NCBI GenBank assembly: GCA_023260985.1
Contig: JALRKY010000017.1
Coordinates: 1 to 64,000, forward strand
From: Altererythrobacter sp.
GTDB taxonomy: Bacteria; Pseudomonadota; Alphaproteobacteria; Sphingomonadales; Sphingomonadaceae
Direction of reading: 5' to 3'
Length of the DNA: 64,000 bases
Below, in pieces: positions 45,525-54,929 of the stretch (position 1 is its first letter; the number at the start of each line of letters is the position of its first letter). Under the pieces are notes generated by a model. That model was given only the letters and a program-made list of their open reading frames with translations, was not told the origin of the DNA and did not search any database. Both the position numbers and the translations under genes were made by a program.

Positions 45525-46502
45525 ATGATCCGCTGGGCGACCAATCTGTTTGCAGTCTGGACAGTGCTCGGCACAGCCTGGGCATGGGTAATTCCCGAGC
45601 ATTTCCTTTGGGTGGTTGACGGCAGCTTTAAGCCATTCGGGCAATCGCTGGTGAGTGTGCTGCTGGGCGTGATCATGCTCGGCATGGGGCTTACCCTTTC
45701 GCCGCAGGATTTCGCGCGTGTCCTGAAGCTGCCACGTGCGGTGGCGAGCGGCGTGGCGTTGCAGTTTACGGTGATGCCGTTGGCGGGGATCGCCTTTGCG
45801 ATAATGTTTGGTCTCGAAACCGGGCTGGCGGTCGGGCTGATTCTGGTCGCCTGTTGCCCCGGAGGCACTGCCTCGAATGTGGTCACATATCTCGCGCGCG
45901 CCAATCTGGCGCTGTCGGTCACCCTTACGCTCGCTTCCACAATGATCGCGGTAGTGGCGACACCGCTGCTGACCGGCTGGCTGGCTGGCGTTTATGTCGA
46001 GATTGACCAGTGGGCGCTGTTCCAAGGGATAATCACCGTTGTACTTCTGCCGGTGGTGGCGGGCGTTGCGCTCAATCGCCAGTTTCCGGCGGTCACCGCG
46101 CGGATTGCTGCGGTTTCGCCGCTCGCCTCGGTGATCGGTGTGGTGCTGATTGTCGGCGGGATCATCGCGCAGTCGCAGCCGCTGATCGTGGAAAATGCGG
46201 GCGTGCTGCTGCTTGCGCTTCTGGCGCTTCATGCGACCGGTTTTGCGCTAGGCTATGCGCTCAGCGGTTTGGTGGGGCTGGGCGAGGCGGGGCGGCGCAC
46301 CTGCGCGATCGAAGTGGGGATGCAAAATAGCGGGCTCGGCTCGACGCTTGCTTCTGCGCCCAGCTTTGCATCTCAGTTCGCGTCACCGATGCAGGCTGCG
46401 CTCGCACCTGTGCCGAGCGCCGTTTCCGCCGTCTATCACGTGGTTATCGGCAGCCTGCTGGCGGCGTGGTGGCGGCGCAAGAACCAAGGAGAGAGTGAAT
46501 GA
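45525..46502 (+). CDS. Bile acid:sodium symporter family transporter
   Basis: A 325-residue membrane protein of the BASS family with about nine or ten helices. VACCPGGTASNVVTYLARAN is the conserved crossover motif that binds Na+, and EVGMQNSGLGSTLA is the second crossover. Bacterial members move organic anions such as pantoate or other carboxylates; the substrate cannot be read from sequence. Starts at ATG 45525 after GAGAG, and its end overlaps the ABA4-like gene by four bases. Confidence 0.9.
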   Translation: MIRWATNLFAVWTVLGTAWAWVIPEHFLWVVDGSFKPFGQSLVSVLLGVIMLGMGLTLSPQDFARVLKLPRAVASGVALQFTVMPLAGIAFAIMFGLETGLAVGLILVACCPGGTASNVVTYLARANLALSVTLTLASTMIAVVATPLLTGWLAGVYVEIDQWALFQGIITVVLLPVVAGVALNRQFPAVTARIAAVSPLASVIGVVLIVGGIIAQSQPLIVENAGVLLLALLALHATGFALGYALSGLVGLGEAGRRTCAIEVGMQNSGLGSTLASAPSFASQFASPMQAALAPVPSAVSAVYHVVIGSLLAAWWRRKNQGESE

Positions 46503-46951
46503 GCTGGGATGCAATTTTCGGGGCGGCAAACATGCTTGCCATGATAAGCTGGGCGGCGCTGATCTTGCTGCCCCGCTGGCCGGCTTTGCTCAGCGCATTG
46601 CTCTATCTCGTGGTCGGCCTGCTTAGCCTGCTCTACGCGGGGATACTGGTGGGCCTCTTCACCGGCCTGGCCGACCCGGGTGGAAGCCTCGCAGGTGGCA
46701 ATTTCAGCTCGATCGAAGGCGTGCAAACACTGTTTTCGGCCAAGGGTGGCCTGACGATGGGCTGGGTGCACTATCTCGCCTTCGACCTGTTCGTCGGGAT
46801 CTGGACCGCGCGCGACGCCGACGCCAAGGGTTTTTCACGCTTCGTACAGGCTCCCATTCTCGTCGCGACCTTCATGGCCGGCCCGCTCGGGCTGTTACTC
46901 TGGTTGCTGCTGCGTGAGCCGCGCGCGCGGGCAAGCGGTCGCTGGAGCTAG
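46499..46951 (+). CDS. ABA4-like (DUF4281) membrane protein
   Basis: A 150-residue protein with four predicted membrane helices. VHYLAFDLFVGIWTARDADA and APILVATFMAGPLGLLLW match the conserved ends of the ABA4-like family. ABA4 is needed for neoxanthin synthesis in plants; the bacterial role is unknown. Carotenoid pigmentation is common in this group of bacteria, but no carotenoid genes are in the window. It is coupled by a four-base overlap to the BASS transporter gene. Confidence 0.82.
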   Translation: MSWDAIFGAANMLAMISWAALILLPRWPALLSALLYLVVGLLSLLYAGILVGLFTGLADPGGSLAGGNFSSIEGVQTLFSAKGGLTMGWVHYLAFDLFVGIWTARDADAKGFSRFVQAPILVATFMAGPLGLLLWLLLREPRARASGRWS

Positions 46952-47055
46952 TTGGGCGGGGCCGTGAACCGTTGGCGCACTGGCACTTTGTAGGCTTGGA
47001 AGGCGCGGGGTGACCTTGGTAGGCGCAAACCGGGCCAAAGCCCTGGGGAGGGGAC

Positions 47056-48609
47056 ATGAACGGATACCACACCTACATCACCTATGATGAGATCCTGAAC
47101 TTTTGGGCCAAGGAGCGCCCAGAAGGCCCCGCCATCGAGCAAGATGGTCGCATCACCAGCTTTGCCGAGACCGACCGGCTGACGCGCCAGATCATCGGCT
47201 TTTATTGGGATAAGGGGCTGAAGGCGGGCGACCGCATCGCATGGCTGGGCAAGAATTCGGACCTCTATTCCTTGCTTTACATGGCTGCTGCGCGATGCGG
47301 CGTCGTGATGGTGCCCGTCGGCTGGCGACTAGCCCCGCCAGAAGTGAGCTACATCTTGCAGGACACCGCGGCAAGGTTGGTGTTCACCGGCGACGAGTTC
47401 GCCGATGTCGGCCGCGAAATCGCGCCGAGCCTTCCGGCGGCTCCGCGGGTTTTCTCCGAAAGCGAAATGCGAGTTGCGATCCCGCGCTTTACCGCTGCGG
47501 ACTATGAGCCGGCGGTTGCAAACGACCCTGTGCTCCAGCTCTATACTTCGGGCACAACTGGCAACCCCAAAGGTGCGGTGCTCTCCAACGCTAACCTCTT
47601 CGCCCTGCGCAATGATGCGTTGGATGCCGAGTTGCCGTGGACGTACTACGAGCCGAATGATTGCATGCTGGTGGCGATGCCCTGCGCACATATCGGAGGT
47701 ACCGGGCTGATCAACATTGCCGCAGTTAGCGGAATTCGCGCGCTGGTGCAGGCGGAGTTTACCCCGCTGGGCGTACTTGAGGCGATTGAAAGCGGCGCAA
47801 GCCAGATGTTTATTGTGCCGGCTGCATTGCAGATGGTGATCCAGCATCCGCGCGCCCGTGAGACCGACTTCAGCAATCTCAAATATCTGATGTATGGCGC
47901 AGCGCCGATGCCGCTCGAACTGCTGAAGGAAGCGGTTGGGGCCATGCCCAACGCCCGCTTCCTGCAGGCCTATGGGATGACCGAGACCACGGGCACGATT
48001 TCGATCCTGCCGCCGGAGGATCATTCGCTCGAAGGCAACAAGCGCATGCGTTCGGCTGGCAAGGCGGTGCCTGGCGTTGAGATTCGCGTGGTCGATCCGG
48101 AGGGGAATGAAGTGCCGCGCGGCGAGATCGGCGAGGTGGCAGTCAAGTCGCCTTCCAACATGGTCGGATACTGGCACCTGCCTGAAGCCACCGCAGAGGC
48201 TCTGCGCGACGGGTGGATGCACACGGGCGACGCGGCGGTGATGGACGAGGACGGCTACATCTACATCCAGGACCGCATTAAGGACATGATCATCTCAGGC
48301 GGAGAAAACGTTTATCCGGCCGAAGTCGAAAGCGCGATCTATGGCCATCCCGCCATCGCCGAGGTTGCGGTGATCGGCGTGCCAAGCGAAAGATGGGGAG
48401 AAGAGGTCAAGGCCTGCGTCGTCGCCAAGCCGGGCATGGAGGTCAATGAAAATGACGTGATCGCCTGGGCGCGCGAGCGAGTAGCCGCTTTCAAGGCGCC
48501 CAAAAGCGTCGACGTGATCCCCTTGATGCCGCGGAACCCGAGCGGCAAGATCCTGCGGCGCGAGCTGCGAAAGCCCTATTGGGAAGGGCGCGAACGCCAG
48601 GTCAATTGA
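47056..48609 (+). CDS. AMP-dependent acyl-CoA synthetase/ligase
   Basis: A 517-residue ANL-superfamily enzyme which activates a carboxylic acid as acyl-AMP and transfers it to CoA. YTSGTTGNPKGAVLS is the P-loop (about residue 168), YGMTETTG the A5 motif, and HTGDAAVMDEDGYIYIQDRI with KDMIISGGENVYPAEVE the hinge. NPSGKILRREL gives the catalytic Lys at the end. The sequence fits medium/long-chain fatty-acid or 4-coumarate-type ligases; the substrate is uncertain. A strong GGGAGGGGA precedes ATG 47056. It ends before a good hairpin at 48694. Confidence 0.92.
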   Translation: MNGYHTYITYDEILNFWAKERPEGPAIEQDGRITSFAETDRLTRQIIGFYWDKGLKAGDRIAWLGKNSDLYSLLYMAAARCGVVMVPVGWRLAPPEVSYILQDTAARLVFTGDEFADVGREIAPSLPAAPRVFSESEMRVAIPRFTAADYEPAVANDPVLQLYTSGTTGNPKGAVLSNANLFALRNDALDAELPWTYYEPNDCMLVAMPCAHIGGTGLINIAAVSGIRALVQAEFTPLGVLEAIESGASQMFIVPAALQMVIQHPRARETDFSNLKYLMYGAAPMPLELLKEAVGAMPNARFLQAYGMTETTGTISILPPEDHSLEGNKRMRSAGKAVPGVEIRVVDPEGNEVPRGEIGEVAVKSPSNMVGYWHLPEATAEALRDGWMHTGDAAVMDEDGYIYIQDRIKDMIISGGENVYPAEVESAIYGHPAIAEVAVIGVPSERWGEEVKACVVAKPGMEVNENDVIAWARERVAAFKAPKSVDVIPLMPRNPSGKILRRELRKPYWEGRERQVN

Positions 48610-48693
48610 ACAACACAGGGGGATGGCGCGCGGGCAGGCCAAGGATGAACGGCCGAGTGCGTCGCGGGCTTTCCGTTGAACTGTGAAAACGAA

Positions 48694-48719
48694 GCACCCG
48701 CCAATTGCTTGGCGGGTGC
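48694..48719. terminator. Hairpin between acyl-CoA ligase and entericidin-like gene
   Basis: GCACCCGCC (48694-48702) pairs perfectly with GGCGGGTGC (48711-48719) around the 8-base loop AATTGCTT. It is flanked by A-rich sequence on the left, giving a T-rich tail when read on the minus strand, and by a weaker T-rich tail on the right. It can serve both convergent genes. Confidence 0.75.
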
Positions 48720-48773
48720 AAGGTATCGGTTTCTTACTGCGACGTCGAAGGTCGGATGCAACGGACCTGTAGA

Positions 48774-48902
48774 TCAGGTCTCTTCGTCAACCGCGTCAGC
48801 CGCCGATTTGAGATCGTCACCGATCCCGCACACTGTATTGCATGCGGATGCGGTGAGCGTCATCGCGGCAAGGGCAGCAACAATCAGCGTCTTGCGTAGT
48901 AT
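48774..48902 (-). CDS. Entericidin-like lipoprotein, non-standard start codon
   Basis: About 42 residues: LRKTLIVAALAAMTLTASAC is a lipoprotein signal with lipobox TASAC, and the mature part NTVCGIGDDLKSAADAV matches the entericidin A/B pattern (C-N-T-x-x-G-x-G-x-D). Just before it there is no ATG, GTG or TTG. ATA at 48902 sits behind GGAAGGA at a usable distance, and ATT at 48911 is an alternative. An in-frame ATG at 49025 would add 41 residues that ruin the signal peptide and run into the neighbouring gene. Such proteins modulate the outer membrane or stress-linked lysis; no antagonist gene is next to it. An extra Cys in TVCG is unusual. Confidence 0.7.
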   Translation of the reverse strand: MLRKTLIVAALAAMTLTASACNTVCGIGDDLKSAADAVDEET

Positions 48903-48975
48903 GAATCCAATCCTTCCACTGTCGGAGCGTTTGTAGCCGGTTTTGTCATAGATGGTGATGGTTGAGACGCAAAAG

Positions 48976-49920
48976 CTACAACGCAGCGGTGGATTGTTCG
49001 CGAGGACGGGTAAGTCGATGTTCACGCCAGGCTATCAACAATCCGGCAAGGATCACTAGCGGCGCACCCAGCCAGGTCGCCGCGGGGGGCAGCCGGTCGA
49101 ACAACCACCAGCCGAACAAAGTGGCCCAGATAAGCGCCGAATAATCCATCACGATTACACTCGCCACGGTGCCATACCGCAATGCGGTCGTGAGCAGGTA
49201 TTGCCCAAGTAGGCCCGCTATACCCAGCGTAATGAGCAGAGCCCATTGCTCGGCATTCTTTTCGTGCCAGAAGAAGGGCAGGGCAAGCAGTAATGGTGGT
49301 ACCGAGAGCAGTGAAAAATAGAATACGATGGTGAGAGAATCCTCTGTCTGCGTGAGATCGCGGATGTAGATCGAGATCACAGCGATCATGAAGGCAGCGC
49401 CCAGTGCAACTGCAGTTCCTAGCAGCGGGATATGCCCGTCGCCAGGCTGGGCAATCACCAGCACCCCGGCAAAGCCAAGCGCCACCGCGCTCCAACGCCA
49501 GACCCCGATCCTTTCATGCAAGATCAGTGACGACAAAATCACGGCCCATATCGCGGACGTAAAGTTGAACGTCGTCGCCTCGGCCAGCGGCAGCAGCGTG
49601 ACTGAGCCGAAATTGAGCAACATGGCTGCAAGGCCGATCAAGGCACGCATTCCGTGCTGCGGCAATCGCGTGGTGTGCAACTTGCTCAATCCACTCGTGG
49701 CCCAGAAAAAGAGCAGGATCAGCGGGATAGTCGGCAGTTGCCGCCAGAACAGGATCTCCGGCAGCGTGAGCCCGCTTTCGCTTGCCAGTTTGACCAGCGC
49801 CATCATTAGCGCAAGTGTCGCAGCGGCAACCAAGCGGATCAGCAGAGCAAGCAGCGGGCGTTGACGGGGCGGAGGGTTCACTCCTCCCGGTCTAAGCCCT
49901 GCGAAGAAAGGTGCAAGCAC
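48976..49920 (-). CDS. EamA/DMT family transporter
   Basis: A protein of up to 314 residues with ten predicted membrane helices in two EamA repeats. The first includes LALMMALVKLASESGLTLPE and ILHERIGVWRW. The second includes LGQYLLTTALRYGTVASVIV and DYSALIWATLFGWWLF. GTG 49920 opens the frame, but GTG 49881 directly after GGAGGA is an alternative. The substrate (metabolite efflux) cannot be predicted. Note that a second EamA gene lies at 52049; the two share layout but not close sequence. Confidence 0.86.
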   Translation of the reverse strand: MLAPFFAGLRPGGVNPPPRQRPLLALLIRLVAAATLALMMALVKLASESGLTLPEILFWRQLPTIPLILLFFWATSGLSKLHTTRLPQHGMRALIGLAAMLLNFGSVTLLPLAEATTFNFTSAIWAVILSSLILHERIGVWRWSAVALGFAGVLVIAQPGDGHIPLLGTAVALGAAFMIAVISIYIRDLTQTEDSLTIVFYFSLLSVPPLLLALPFFWHEKNAEQWALLITLGIAGLLGQYLLTTALRYGTVASVIVMDYSALIWATLFGWWLFDRLPPAATWLGAPLVILAGLLIAWREHRLTRPREQSTAAL

Positions 49921-49964
49921 ACAAGGGATTGCGCGGAATAGCTGGCGCCCCCATTTCCCCGCCT

Positions 49965-50210
49965 ATGGTGCACGAACCCGAATTCCTGTTGTTCGCCAGC
50001 GAAGCGGACCTGGTCGCCCTTGCGGGAGCGGGCTTCCTAATCCTGGCGCTGCTCGCCCTGCTGGGCGACCGCATGCGCAATCGGCGCGAGCGGGTGGAAC
50101 GGCTCGACCGGGTAGGCTGGGTTCCCTGGACAGGCATCTTCGTCGCCTGCGCGATAATCGGCGGGGGACTTTTGACGATGTCGCTGCCGCAGGCGCTTTT
50201 TGGCGGTTAG
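49965..50210 (+). CDS. Small two-helix membrane protein
   Basis: 81 residues from ATG 49965. The first helix is DLVALAGAGFLILALLALLG. The positively charged loop DRMRNRRERVERLDR follows, and the second helix is WTGIFVACAIIGGGLLTMSL. No recognised family. It is convergent with cpaF, whose stop lies 34 bases away. An in-frame start at 49911 would overlap the divergent transporter and is less likely. Confidence 0.55.
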   Translation: MVHEPEFLLFASEADLVALAGAGFLILALLALLGDRMRNRRERVERLDRVGWVPWTGIFVACAIIGGGLLTMSLPQALFGG

Positions 50211-50243
50211 TGCAGCGCGCCGCGAAAGACGCGGCGAGGCGTG

Positions 50244-51785
50244 TCAGAGACACGCCTCTAGATAAGCCTGGTCGAAGCCGAACTGGCGCGCCTTTTCGAG
50301 CGTGTAGGGACGCAGGCCACTCGAGCGGAACTCGCCGAGGATCTTGCCGTCGTCGGTCTCGTCGAGATATTCGAACTTGAACAGTTCCTGCGTCACGATC
50401 ACGTCGCCTTCCATCCCGATCACCTCGGTGATGTTAGTGGTGCGGCGCGAACCGTCGCGAAGGCGCTTCACCTGTACGATCAGATCGACCGATTCAGCGA
50501 TCTGGCGGCTGATGGCTTCTTTCGGGATCTTGATGTCGCCCATCAGGATCATGTTTTCCATACGGCCTAGGCACTCGCGCGGGCTGTTGGCGTGCAGCGT
50601 ACACATCGAACCGTCGTGGCCGGTATTCATCGCGGCGAGAAGGTCGAAACAGTCCGCGCCACGAATTTCGCCCAGGATGATGCGGTCAGGGCGCATACGC
50701 AAGGCGTTCTTCACAAGGTCGCCAATGGTGATGGCACCTTGGCCTTCGAGGTTCGGCGGACGCGTTTCAAGCGGCAGCCAGTGCGGCTGTTGCAGGCGAA
50801 GTTCGGCCGCGTCTTCGATCGTTAGCACACGTTCGCCCGGGTCGATCATCTTCGAAAGGGCGTTGAGTATGGTCGTCTTACCCGAACCCGTACCGCCCGA
50901 GATGACCACGTTCATGCGGCAAGCGCCTGCGATCTTGAGTGCCGTGGCCATCTTCTCGCTCATCGAGCCGAACTCTGTGAGCATGTCGATGGTGATCGGC
51001 TTCTCGGAGAACTTGCGGATCGAGATCGCGGTGCCGCGCAGCGAAAGCGGCGGCACGATCACGTTGACACGGCTGCCGTCCTTCAGGCGGGCGTCGGCCA
51101 GCGGCGTGGTTTGGTCGACGCGGCGGCCGACCTGGTTCACGATGCGCTGCGCGATCTGGAAAAGGTGTTGCTCGTCGCGGAACTGGATCGGTGCGATGAC
51201 CAGCTTGCCCTTCTTTTCGATGTAGGTCTGCTTCGGTCCGTTGACCATGATGTCCGACACGTCGGGATCATTCAGCAGCTCTTCGAGCGGCCCGAAGCCG
51301 AGCAACTCGTCGATCAACACCTTTTCGAGCGCGAACTGCTCGCGGCGGTTGAGCGTCACCTTGAGCTCGGCCAGCACTTCCATGATGATCGGTCGGAATT
51401 CTTCTGACAGCTCTTCCTTGGTCAGCGTGGCAGCCGCTTCGGGATCGACGCGTTCGAGCAGGCGTGGCAGCACCTGTTCCTTGATCTTGTGGATGCTGGC
51501 TTCAAAGCCGCCGACCTCGGAATCGCCCGAGTGATCGGCATTCATCCGATCGTCGAGCCGCGCCATCGCATCGTCAGCGCCGCGTGCACCACTTGGCGCG
51601 GACGGGCGCTGCGCCGCTGCAGCCGCGGATTCGCCAGGCAGGGGCGGAAATTGGTTGCCGCCACCTGCCGGATTCGACGATGCAGGCGCGGCCCCGCCCG
51701 CTGTCATTGGGCGTGCTACGCCAAAGGACGGACGGCCTCCGGGATTCATCCCTGCAGGTCCATTCTTCCTTCCGAATGCGCTCAT
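50244..51785 (-). CDS. cpaF: CpaF-type secretion ATPase (Tad/Flp pilus)
   Basis: A 513-residue type II/IV secretion ATPase. About 75 N-terminal residues are Gly/Pro/Ala-rich and unstructured. The conserved N-domain has LLGFGPLEELLNDPDVSDIM. The core has Walker A SGGTGSGKTTILN, Walker B RILLGEI-like in PDRIILGEIRGAD, and the histidine box TGHDGSMCTLHANS. It powers assembly of Flp pili with CpaE and TadB/C, none of which is in the window, so this copy is separate from a tad locus on this side. The 263 bases upstream carry a T7 run and no gene. Confidence 0.93.
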   Translation of the reverse strand: MSAFGRKNGPAGMNPGGRPSFGVARPMTAGGAAPASSNPAGGGNQFPPLPGESAAAAAQRPSAPSGARGADDAMARLDDRMNADHSGDSEVGGFEASIHKIKEQVLPRLLERVDPEAAATLTKEELSEEFRPIIMEVLAELKVTLNRREQFALEKVLIDELLGFGPLEELLNDPDVSDIMVNGPKQTYIEKKGKLVIAPIQFRDEQHLFQIAQRIVNQVGRRVDQTTPLADARLKDGSRVNVIVPPLSLRGTAISIRKFSEKPITIDMLTEFGSMSEKMATALKIAGACRMNVVISGGTGSGKTTILNALSKMIDPGERVLTIEDAAELRLQQPHWLPLETRPPNLEGQGAITIGDLVKNALRMRPDRIILGEIRGADCFDLLAAMNTGHDGSMCTLHANSPRECLGRMENMILMGDIKIPKEAISRQIAESVDLIVQVKRLRDGSRRTTNITEVIGMEGDVIVTQELFKFEYLDETDDGKILGEFRSSGLRPYTLEKARQFGFDQAYLEACL

Positions 51786-52048
51786 TCCGAGGCCCCCAAG
51801 CGGTTAGTTGCATTTCCACGAGGCATCGCCGCGCGAGGCGAAGATTCTCTCTCGAAGAGTGGTGAATAATTCGGAAAGGTTGTTTTTTTCCTAAGGTGGC
51901 AATGATTGTAGCGGGGGTTTTCTCGCAGAGCAGTCTCCACAAGCATCCAGACGCCGCTTCGCTTTGTGGGTAATGCGGCTAGTCGCTTGCTTTGTCGTTC
52001 AAAGGACGAAAGGGACGAGGAAGAGAACGCAACTCCGGAGAAACTCGC

Positions 52049-52930
52049 TTGCAGCAAAACGAACGCACAGGCCTGCTATTCGCCATTGCCGGATTTGCCA
52101 CGCTTTCCGTGGGCGATGCCGTGATCAAGACCATGGCTGGGGCATGGCCAGTCATCGCGGTTGCCGCCCTGCGCTTCAGCATCGGAGCGGTTGCGCTCGG
52201 AACTCTACTGATGGTCCGAGAAGGGCCTGCGGGGTTCGGGCCGCGCAACCCGTGGCTCCAGCTTGCCCGCGGCACTTGCCTTGCGTTGTCGACCCTGGCG
52301 TTCTTCTCGGCAATCTATGTGATGCCTCTGGCAGAGACCATGGCGATCACTTTCCTCTCGCCAGTGCTCACAGCAATCCTGAGCGGCCCGCTTCTCGGTG
52401 AAAGGGTGCGCCCAGCGGTGTGGCTGGCATCGCTTTTCGCTCTGGTGGGCGTGGCGCTGATCCTGCGCCCCAATCTGGCCGAGCTCGGCTGGCCCGCGCT
52501 CCTGCCGCTTGTGGCTGCGGTGTTCTTTTCCCTGATGATGATCGCACACCGCGCTTCCGCCGGGCAAGGCAGCGCGCTGGCTATGCAAGCATACATGGCA
52601 ATCGTCGCTGCGCCGCTGCTCGTGGTCGCGGCCCTTGGCGCCAAGGTTACCGGCATCGGTGGCATCGACTTCGGTTGGCCGAGCTGGGACGTCGTGCTGC
52701 GCTGTGCCTTCGCGGCCTTTACCGCCACTTGCGCGCACTGGATGGTGTTTATCGGCACTTCGCGTGCAGGCGCATCGCAGGTCGCGCCCGCCTCCTATGT
52801 CCAGATGCTGGTGGCGACGGTGCTTGGCTGGTGGTGGTTCGGCGATGCACTAGGCTTGATGACGCTGGCGGGCGCATCGGTGATCATCGGCGCAGGGCTT
52901 TTCCTGTGGCGCGCCAGCCTGCGCGGTTAA
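52049..52930 (+). CDS. EamA/DMT family transporter
   Basis: A 293-residue membrane protein with ten helices in two EamA halves (SVGDAVIKTMAGAWPVIAVA and LPLAETMAITFLSP-type motifs in the first, SRAGASQVAPASYVQMLVAT in the second). It starts with TTG at 52049, behind GGAGA at eight bases, giving the N-terminus MQQNERTGLLFAIAGFA. A longer in-frame opening to 51992 adds a Lys/Arg-rich stretch unlike the family. Substrate unknown. It stands alone between cpaF (divergent) and glmS. Confidence 0.86.
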   Translation: MQQNERTGLLFAIAGFATLSVGDAVIKTMAGAWPVIAVAALRFSIGAVALGTLLMVREGPAGFGPRNPWLQLARGTCLALSTLAFFSAIYVMPLAETMAITFLSPVLTAILSGPLLGERVRPAVWLASLFALVGVALILRPNLAELGWPALLPLVAAVFFSLMMIAHRASAGQGSALAMQAYMAIVAAPLLVVAALGAKVTGIGGIDFGWPSWDVVLRCAFAAFTATCAHWMVFIGTSRAGASQVAPASYVQMLVATVLGWWWFGDALGLMTLAGASVIIGAGLFLWRASLRG

Positions 52931-53043
52931 CCGCTACAAGAAGCCATTTGAAGAGCTTGTTGCGTGCGCTAAAGGCAAGCTTCCATTCAGCCAAAGCGCT
53001 CTAGCGGCGTCTGGCATAGCCGGTTCAGTTCAGCGAGATATTT

Positions 53044-54867
53044 ATGTGCGGCATCATTGGAATAGTGGGCACCAGCCCGGTGGTGGACCGTTTGGTCGAT
53101 GGACTGAAGCGGATGGAATACCGCGGCTATGATAGTTCCGGGCTTTGTACGATTCATGATGCCAGGCTGGCGAGGCGTCGCGCCGAAGGCAAGCTCTCGA
53201 ACCTTGTCGCTGTCCTTGCCGACCAACCTGCGGGTGGCGATGTCGGTATCGCACATACGCGTTGGGCCACGCATGGCGCACCTAATTCGATCAACGCCCA
53301 TCCGCATGCGACCGACCACGTGGCAATAGTCCACAACGGAATCATTGAGAATTTCAAGGAATTGCGCGACGAACTTAAGGCCGATGGCCGGGTGTTCGAA
53401 AGTGAAACCGACAGCGAAGTGGTGGCCCATCTCGTCTCGCGCCGGATCCAGGCAGGGGACACGCCAGAAGAGGCGATGTGTGACGTCCTGCCGCGGCTCA
53501 AGGGCGCATTTGGCCTTGCGATAGCCTTCCGCGACTACCCCAACTTGCTGGTAGGCGCACGGCTCGGCTCGCCGCTTGTGGTCGGTTATGGCAAAGGCGA
53601 AATGTACCTCGGCTCCGATGCGCTGGCGCTCGCTCCGCTGACGCAACAGATCGCCTATCTCGAGGAAGGCGATTGGGTCGTCATCACTCGCGATAGCGCG
53701 CAAGTTTACGATGCGGAACACAAGCCAGTGACGCGCGCGAAGCAGCACTCCGGCGCTTCGGCTACTGCGGTGGAAAAGGGCAATTACCGCCACTTCATGC
53801 AGAAGGAGATTTTCGAACAGCCCACCGTGGTGGCGCAGACGCTCTCTTCCTACTTGCGCCGTTCGGACAATTCGATCGCGCTACCGCAGTTCGATGTTGA
53901 TCTCTCGGCGATCAGGCGGCTCACAATCGTTGCCTGCGGCACGTCCTATTACGCGGGGATGGTCGCGAAATACTGGTTCGAGCATTTTGCGCGGCTGCCG
54001 GTCGACATCGATGTCGCAAGCGAATTCCGGTATCGCGACCCGGTGCTCGAGGAAGGCGGGCTGGCGCTGTTCATCTCGCAAAGCGGCGAAACCGCCGACA
54101 CGCTCGCGGCGCTGCGCCATTGCCGCAAGGAAGGGCAGAAGATCGCGGTCGTGGTCAATGTCCCGACCAGCACAATGGCGCGCGAAGCGGACTTGCTGCT
54201 GCCCACCCATGCCGGACCGGAGATCGGAGTCGCTTCGACCAAAGCCTTCACTTGCCAGTTGGCAGTGCTGGCCGCGTTGGCGGTACATATGGCCGTGGCG
54301 AAAGGTCGGATGAGCCACGAGGAGGAGCAGGAGGTTGTTTGGCACCTGCTGGAGGCGCCTGCCGCTCTCAATGCAGCGCTCGATCACGATGACGACATTG
54401 CGGCAATGGCGCATCTTATCGCGCCTGCGCGCGACGTGCTTTATCTGGGGCGGGGGCCGGACTATCCACTGGCGCTTGAGGGGGCGCTGAAACTCAAGGA
54501 AATCAGCTATATCCATGCTGAAGGTTACGCCTCGGGGGAAATGAAGCATGGGCCGATCGCGCTGATCGACGAGCAGGTTCCGGTGATCGTGATCGCGCCT
54601 TCTGGCCCGCTGTTTGAAAAGACCGTTTCCAACATGGAGGAGGTGCGCGCGCGCGGTGGGCAGGTAGTGCTGATATCGGATTCAAAGGGCTTGGAGCAGG
54701 CGAGCGAGGGGTGCATTGCGACGATCGAAATTCCGATGGTGCACCCGTTGATCGCGCCGCTCGTATACGCCGTACCTGTCCAACTGCTGGCCTATCACGT
54801 GGCGGTGGTGAAGGGCACCGATGTCGACCAGCCACGCAATCTGGCGAAATCGGTTACAGTCGAATAA
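53044..54867 (+). CDS. glmS: Glutamine-fructose-6-phosphate aminotransferase (isomerizing)
   Basis: A 607-residue GlmS, which makes glucosamine-6-phosphate, the first step to UDP-GlcNAc for peptidoglycan and LPS. CGIIGIVG provides the N-terminal nucleophile Cys2, and HTRWATHG and HNGIIEN belong to the glutaminase domain. Two SIS domains follow, with CGTSYYAG, SQSGETADT and ALKLKEISYIHAEGYASGEM, and the C-terminus is KSVTVE. Start 53044 has no strong Shine-Dalgarno. No glmS ribozyme is visible upstream. RapZ, encoded at 10583, may act on this pathway as in E. coli, by analogy only. Confidence 0.97.
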   Translation: MCGIIGIVGTSPVVDRLVDGLKRMEYRGYDSSGLCTIHDARLARRRAEGKLSNLVAVLADQPAGGDVGIAHTRWATHGAPNSINAHPHATDHVAIVHNGIIENFKELRDELKADGRVFESETDSEVVAHLVSRRIQAGDTPEEAMCDVLPRLKGAFGLAIAFRDYPNLLVGARLGSPLVVGYGKGEMYLGSDALALAPLTQQIAYLEEGDWVVITRDSAQVYDAEHKPVTRAKQHSGASATAVEKGNYRHFMQKEIFEQPTVVAQTLSSYLRRSDNSIALPQFDVDLSAIRRLTIVACGTSYYAGMVAKYWFEHFARLPVDIDVASEFRYRDPVLEEGGLALFISQSGETADTLAALRHCRKEGQKIAVVVNVPTSTMAREADLLLPTHAGPEIGVASTKAFTCQLAVLAALAVHMAVAKGRMSHEEEQEVVWHLLEAPAALNAALDHDDDIAAMAHLIAPARDVLYLGRGPDYPLALEGALKLKEISYIHAEGYASGEMKHGPIALIDEQVPVIVIAPSGPLFEKTVSNMEEVRARGGQVVLISDSKGLEQASEGCIATIEIPMVHPLIAPLVYAVPVQLLAYHVAVVKGTDVDQPRNLAKSVTVE

Positions 54868-54929
54868 CCTCCGAATATCTGCGATGTAGGGGTGCGCCTG
54901 GCCCGATTGCCTGGGTTTCTGGCAGTGTT

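Noticed and set aside
50244-52048. Possibility that cpaF and its neighbours form a tad pilus locus
   Set aside because: No cpaA-E, tadB/C or flp gene is near; the flanking genes are small membrane and EamA proteins.
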